From: Pedobacter nyackensis
GTDB taxonomy: Bacteria; Bacteroidota; Bacteroidia; Sphingobacteriales; Sphingobacteriaceae
Assembly: GCF_900176505.1 (NCBI RefSeq)
Contig: NZ_FWYB01000015.1
Coordinates: 1 to 64,000, forward strand
DNA length: 64,000 nt
Reading direction: 5' to 3'
Position numbers and translations under genes: made by a program. This document shows positions 63,324 to 64,000 of this stretch, in pieces; position 1 is the stretch's first letter, and each line of letters starts with the position of its first letter. The notes under the pieces were generated by a model, which was not told the DNA's origin, did no database searches, and was given only the letters and a program-made list of their open reading frames with translations.

Positions 63324-64000
63324 CTAAATTTCACATCCGATCAGACGCTGCTCTGCCTGTAGTAACTGCTCCTGCATCTCATTCAAGGTGATGTTCGTCT
63401 GCTTCTTAAGTTCAGGAATTAATCCTCTGTAATAATCTATACCCAATAATAGTTGCTCTTTAAATTTAGTAAAGTAGCGGGCTTTTTTAACGCTTAGTTC
63501 ATCCAGTTGATCTGAAATGTCTTTCTTTAAATAATCAACATACAGGTTTAATTCATTAATAAACAGATTAGGACGTGCTACATTATCCAGTAAATTCGTC
63601 TTCCCATAAATGTGTTGTACCATTTCCTTTAAGCTATATTTCCCCGAGAAATAAGCCAGGTTAGGGCCCGGACAAATACTTACAGCTTTGTTCTCTTTTG
63701 GCTTAAGCATATCATTTTTTATATACGTTGAAGCACATAATCCTTCACAAAGACATACCTTCTCTGTAATGTGATCAAACTGCTGCTTATAACTTTCTTC
63801 TGGTAAGTCCTGTTTTTGAAGTTCTTTAATTTTTAAGTTCTGATATTCTCTCGATGCAGTACAAATTGGTAATGCTGTAAATTCTGTATTGGTGCATAGG
63901 AATTTCTTGGTACAAGGACTTCCTGGACGACCTTTCGCTATTCGTTCTAATCGCTGTTGCTCTATACTGCTTTTCTTAAAGCTGTTAAAAAGGACACCTA
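63324..64000 (-). CDS. Unrecognised Cys-containing protein, 5' end beyond window
   Basis: The frame runs on the minus strand from beyond 64000 to the stop at 63324 without interruption (225 visible codons). Calling it from the ATG at 63710 would lose the upstream part, which is clearly in the same frame. Cys-rich motifs are visible: GRPGSPCTKKFLC, LPICTASREYQ, KVCLCEGLC and SICPGPNLAYF. The pattern faintly resembles the C-terminal part of nitronate monooxygenase (2-nitropropane dioxygenase)-like proteins, but I cannot confirm this. The end is a helical Leu/Glu-rich tail. Confidence 0.65.
   Translation of the reverse strand, partial: GVLFNSFKKSSIEQQRLERIAKGRPGSPCTKKFLCTNTEFTALPICTASREYQNLKIKELQKQDLPEESYKQQFDHITEKVCLCEGLCASTYIKNDMLKPKENKAVSICPGPNLAYFSGKYSLKEMVQHIYGKTNLLDNVARPNLFINELNLYVDYLKKDISDQLDELSVKKARYFTKFKEQLLLGIDYYRGLIPELKKQTNITLNEMQEQLLQAEQRLIGCEI

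Overview
The window looks like chromosome of a Bacteroidota bacterium, most likely family Sphingobacteriaceae and Pedobacter-like. The signs are three ECF sigma / FecR / SusC / SusD loci with STN-domain SusC proteins, many DUF4369-thioredoxin (TlpA-like) proteins, Bacteroidota-type lipoprotein signals, TAnnTTTG promoter boxes, few Shine-Dalgarno sequences and moderately AT-rich DNA. The genus is an inference; no 16S rRNA gene is present.

Layout. (1) 1-7674: tail of a Gfo/Idh/MocA-type oxidoreductase, a secreted ADP-ribosylglycohydrolase-family protein, gatB, a TlpA-like lipoprotein, an OmpR-type response regulator, an RluA-type pseudouridine synthase and a ClC chloride channel. (2) 7825-16108: first ECF sigma-FecR-SusC-SusD locus, ending in a DUF1735/F5-8C surface lipoprotein and preceded by a perfect LacI-type palindrome. 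(3) 16192-19564, mostly minus strand: a sigma-54-type regulator with an altered GAFTGA loop, RNase P RNA (rnpB), ppnP (plus strand), cytochrome c and SCO lipoproteins. (4) 19693-30413: a potassium module with a sigma-54 response regulator, a GNAT gene, a newly noticed 27-aa membrane ORF, kdpF, kdpA, kdpB, kdpC, an outer-membrane porin, a truncated KdpD (N-terminal and USP domains only) and a separate HAMP/PAS histidine kinase. (5) 30414-33395: an 11-bp-period repeat cluster, a cobalamin riboswitch with a readable antiterminator/terminator pair, and metE. (6) 33451-34851: fabH and a hotdog thioesterase. (7) 34968-40257: a five-gene envelope cluster (Cys-motif small protein, TonB receptor, Cys- and His/Met-rich propeller-like lipoprotein, small helical lipoprotein, SCO protein) that I propose handles copper. 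(8) 40428-52143: second ECF/FecR/SusC/SusD locus with a DUF5018-like lipoprotein, a GHL10-type glycosidase-like protein and a sialate O-acetylesterase. (9) 52192-52524: a SCO pseudogene, a deleted copy of the gene at 39619. (10) 52717-63262: third ECF/FecR/SusC/SusD locus carrying three DUF4369-thioredoxin genes. (11) the right edge: 3' part of an unrecognised Cys-containing protein on the minus strand.

How the parts work together. Each SusC has an N-terminal STN domain and sits beside an anti-sigma FecR and an ECF sigma, so each locus probably senses its own substrate through trans-envelope signalling. All three FecR-SusC gaps contain a strong hairpin of the same layout but different sequence, which suggests post-transcriptional control of susC. 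The kdp region appears to be a self-contained potassium uptake regulon with its own kinase, sigma-54 regulator and porin. The least described items are the proposed copper cluster with its leader hairpin, the small ORF ahead of kdpF, and the conserved FecR-SusC leader structures.
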